Assembly: GCF_003001675.1 (NCBI RefSeq)
Contig: NZ_PVYW01000006.1
Location: 269,259-333,258 of the forward strand
Direction of reading: 5' to 3'
Length of the DNA stretch: 64,000 nucleotides
Origin: Cohnella sp. SGD-V74
GTDB lineage: Bacteria; Bacillota; Bacilli; Paenibacillales; Paenibacillaceae
Shown here: positions 63,450 to 64,000 of the stretch, in pieces
Layout: each line of letters begins with the position of its first letter
Position numbering within the stretch: the first letter of the stretch is position 1
Translations under genes and position numbers: made by a program
Notes under the pieces: model-generated
What the model was told of the DNA's origin: nothing
The model's input: the letters and a program-made list of their open reading frames with translations, nothing else
Database searches by the model: none

Positions 63450-63463
63450 ACGGAAGGAAAATA

Positions 63464-63539
63464 TGGTGGAGGCTGAGGGGATCGAACCCCCGACCCTCTG
63501 CTTGTAAGGCAGATGCTCTCCCAGCTGAGCTAAGCCTCC
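63464..63539 (-). tRNA. tRNA-Val(TAC)
   Basis: 76-nt cloverleaf with CCA. Loop CTTACAA in a TCTGC/GCAGA stem gives TAC. Confidence 0.95.
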
Positions 63540-63563
63540 ACGACGCTTGCGGTATGAAAAAAA

Positions 63564-63638
63564 TGGTGACCCCTAGGGGATTCGAACCCCTGTTACCTCC
63601 GTGAAAGGGAGGTGTCTTAACCACTTGACCAAGGGGCC
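63564..63638 (-). tRNA. tRNA-Glu(TTC)
   Basis: 75-nt cloverleaf with CCA. Loop CTTTCAC in a CCTCC/GGAGG stem gives TTC. Confidence 0.95.
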
Positions 63639-63654
63639 ATGGATAGTAGGGAAA

Positions 63655-63730
63655 TGGAGCTCTCAACCGGGATCGAACCGGTGACCTCATCCTTACCATG
63701 GATGCACTCTACCTACTGAGCTATGAGAGC
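63655..63730 (-). tRNA. tRNA-Thr(GGT)
   Basis: 76-nt cloverleaf with CCA. Loop ATGGTAA in a CATCC/GGATG stem gives GGT. Confidence 0.95.
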
Positions 63731-63773
63731 ATGGTCCTTACTTATACACAGCGATAGAGAACAAATTGCTCCG

Positions 63774-63890
63774 GCCTGGCGACGTCCTACTCTCCCAGGA
63801 CCCTGCGGTCCAAGTACCATCGGCGCTGGAGGGCTTAACGGTCGTGTTCGGGATGGGTACGCGTGGAACCCCTCCGCCGTCATCACCAGA
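63774..63890 (-). rRNA. rrf: 5S ribosomal RNA
   Basis: About 117 nt on the minus strand, from TCTGGTGATGACGG through the conserved CCATCCCGAACACG loop to GTCGCCAGGC. Lies between 23S and the six tRNAs. Confidence 0.93.
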
Positions 63891-63989
63891 CCAGATCATT
63901 TGTAACAAGGCTTACGCCTTGAAAACTGGATGCGAACCAAGTGGTGCGAAGAAGAAGGTGAAGTGTCTTGCTTTGTCGTGTCATTCGTT

Positions 63990-64000
63990 AGGATAAGCCC
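63990..64000 (-). rRNA. rrl: 23S ribosomal RNA, extreme 3' end only
   Basis: The minus strand at the right edge begins GGGCTTATCC, the usual last bases of 23S rRNA in Bacilli, followed by about 100 nt of spacer before 5S. Confidence 0.6.

Noticed and set aside
63274..63699. 141-codon minus-strand ORF over the tRNA genes
   Set aside because: Covers five tRNA genes; the open frame is a by-product of their sequence.
1..64000. CRISPR arrays, complete insertion sequences or prophage genes
   Set aside because: No regularly spaced direct repeats, transposase or phage structural genes were seen; only the fold-back element and dispersed repeats.

Overview
The window looks like a chromosomal segment of a Gram-positive, GC-rich member of the Paenibacillaceae (Paenibacillus/Cohnella type). 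The reasons are the lipoprotein-anchored LplB/YtcP-type sugar ABC systems paired with YesM/YesN-type AraC regulators, the sigW-rsiW / cdaA-cdaR-glmM / glmS gene order with a glmS ribozyme, strong GGAGG ribosome binding sites, an S-layer-homology protein, and a 23S-5S-tRNA cluster typical of the group. No identity was checked against a database. Nearly all genes lie on the minus strand. The many long plus-strand ORFs opposite them are shadows caused by base composition.

Layout. 1-3.6 kb: large kinase/AAA/TPR signalling protein, running off the left edge, with a degenerate 5' end. 3.7-5.9 kb: sulfur-handling pair (CoA-disulfide reductase-rhodanese fusion plus a single rhodanese) under CsoR/CstR-like palindromes. 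6-7.8 kb: ABC exporter. 8.1-11.4 kb: polysaccharide deacetylase, LysR regulator and MFS transporter, with two near-identical promoters. 11.5-22.1 kb: two related sugar importers (permease-permease-lipoprotein), a dehydrogenase and a membrane AraC regulator, with a 167-bp fold-back element inside the operon. 22.2-23.5 kb: DUF4038 glycosidase. 23.8-24.3 kb: RelE-type toxin-antitoxin pair bracketed by two copies of a palindromic repeat. 24.5-34.9 kb: cell-envelope and c-di-AMP block (glmS with ribozyme, glmM, cdaR, cdaA, rsiW, sigW) interrupted by a GH43 glycosidase. 35-37.8 kb: ppc. 38.2-48.4 kb: a complete saccharide utilisation locus (esterase, GH2 beta-mannosidase-like enzyme, lipoprotein, two permeases, sensor kinase, AraC response regulator). 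48.7-50.4 kb: small accessory island (Phd-Uma2 fusion, zinc-ribbon protein, ParE-type pair). 50.5-51.0 kb: five tRNAs. 51.2-55.8 kb: giant SLH protein with an in-frame stop. 56.0-58.9 kb: two-component system. 59-60.2 kb: MscS channel. 60.3-63.1 kb: Fur-controlled siderophore-binding lipoprotein with an in-frame stop, plus its Btr-like AraC regulator. 63.1-64 kb: six tRNAs, 5S rRNA and the last bases of 23S rRNA.

The most unusual signals are non-coding. A structured repeat of about 100 nt sits twice in the glmS leader, between ribozyme and start codon, and once in front of ppc, always in the same orientation to the gene. A palindromic repeat flanks the toxin-antitoxin cassette as direct repeats. 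A 167-bp fold-back element with perfect 16-bp ends lies inside a sugar operon. A SigW-type promoter lies between sigW and rsiW. Two unrelated surface-protein genes each carry one in-frame stop in otherwise intact frames.
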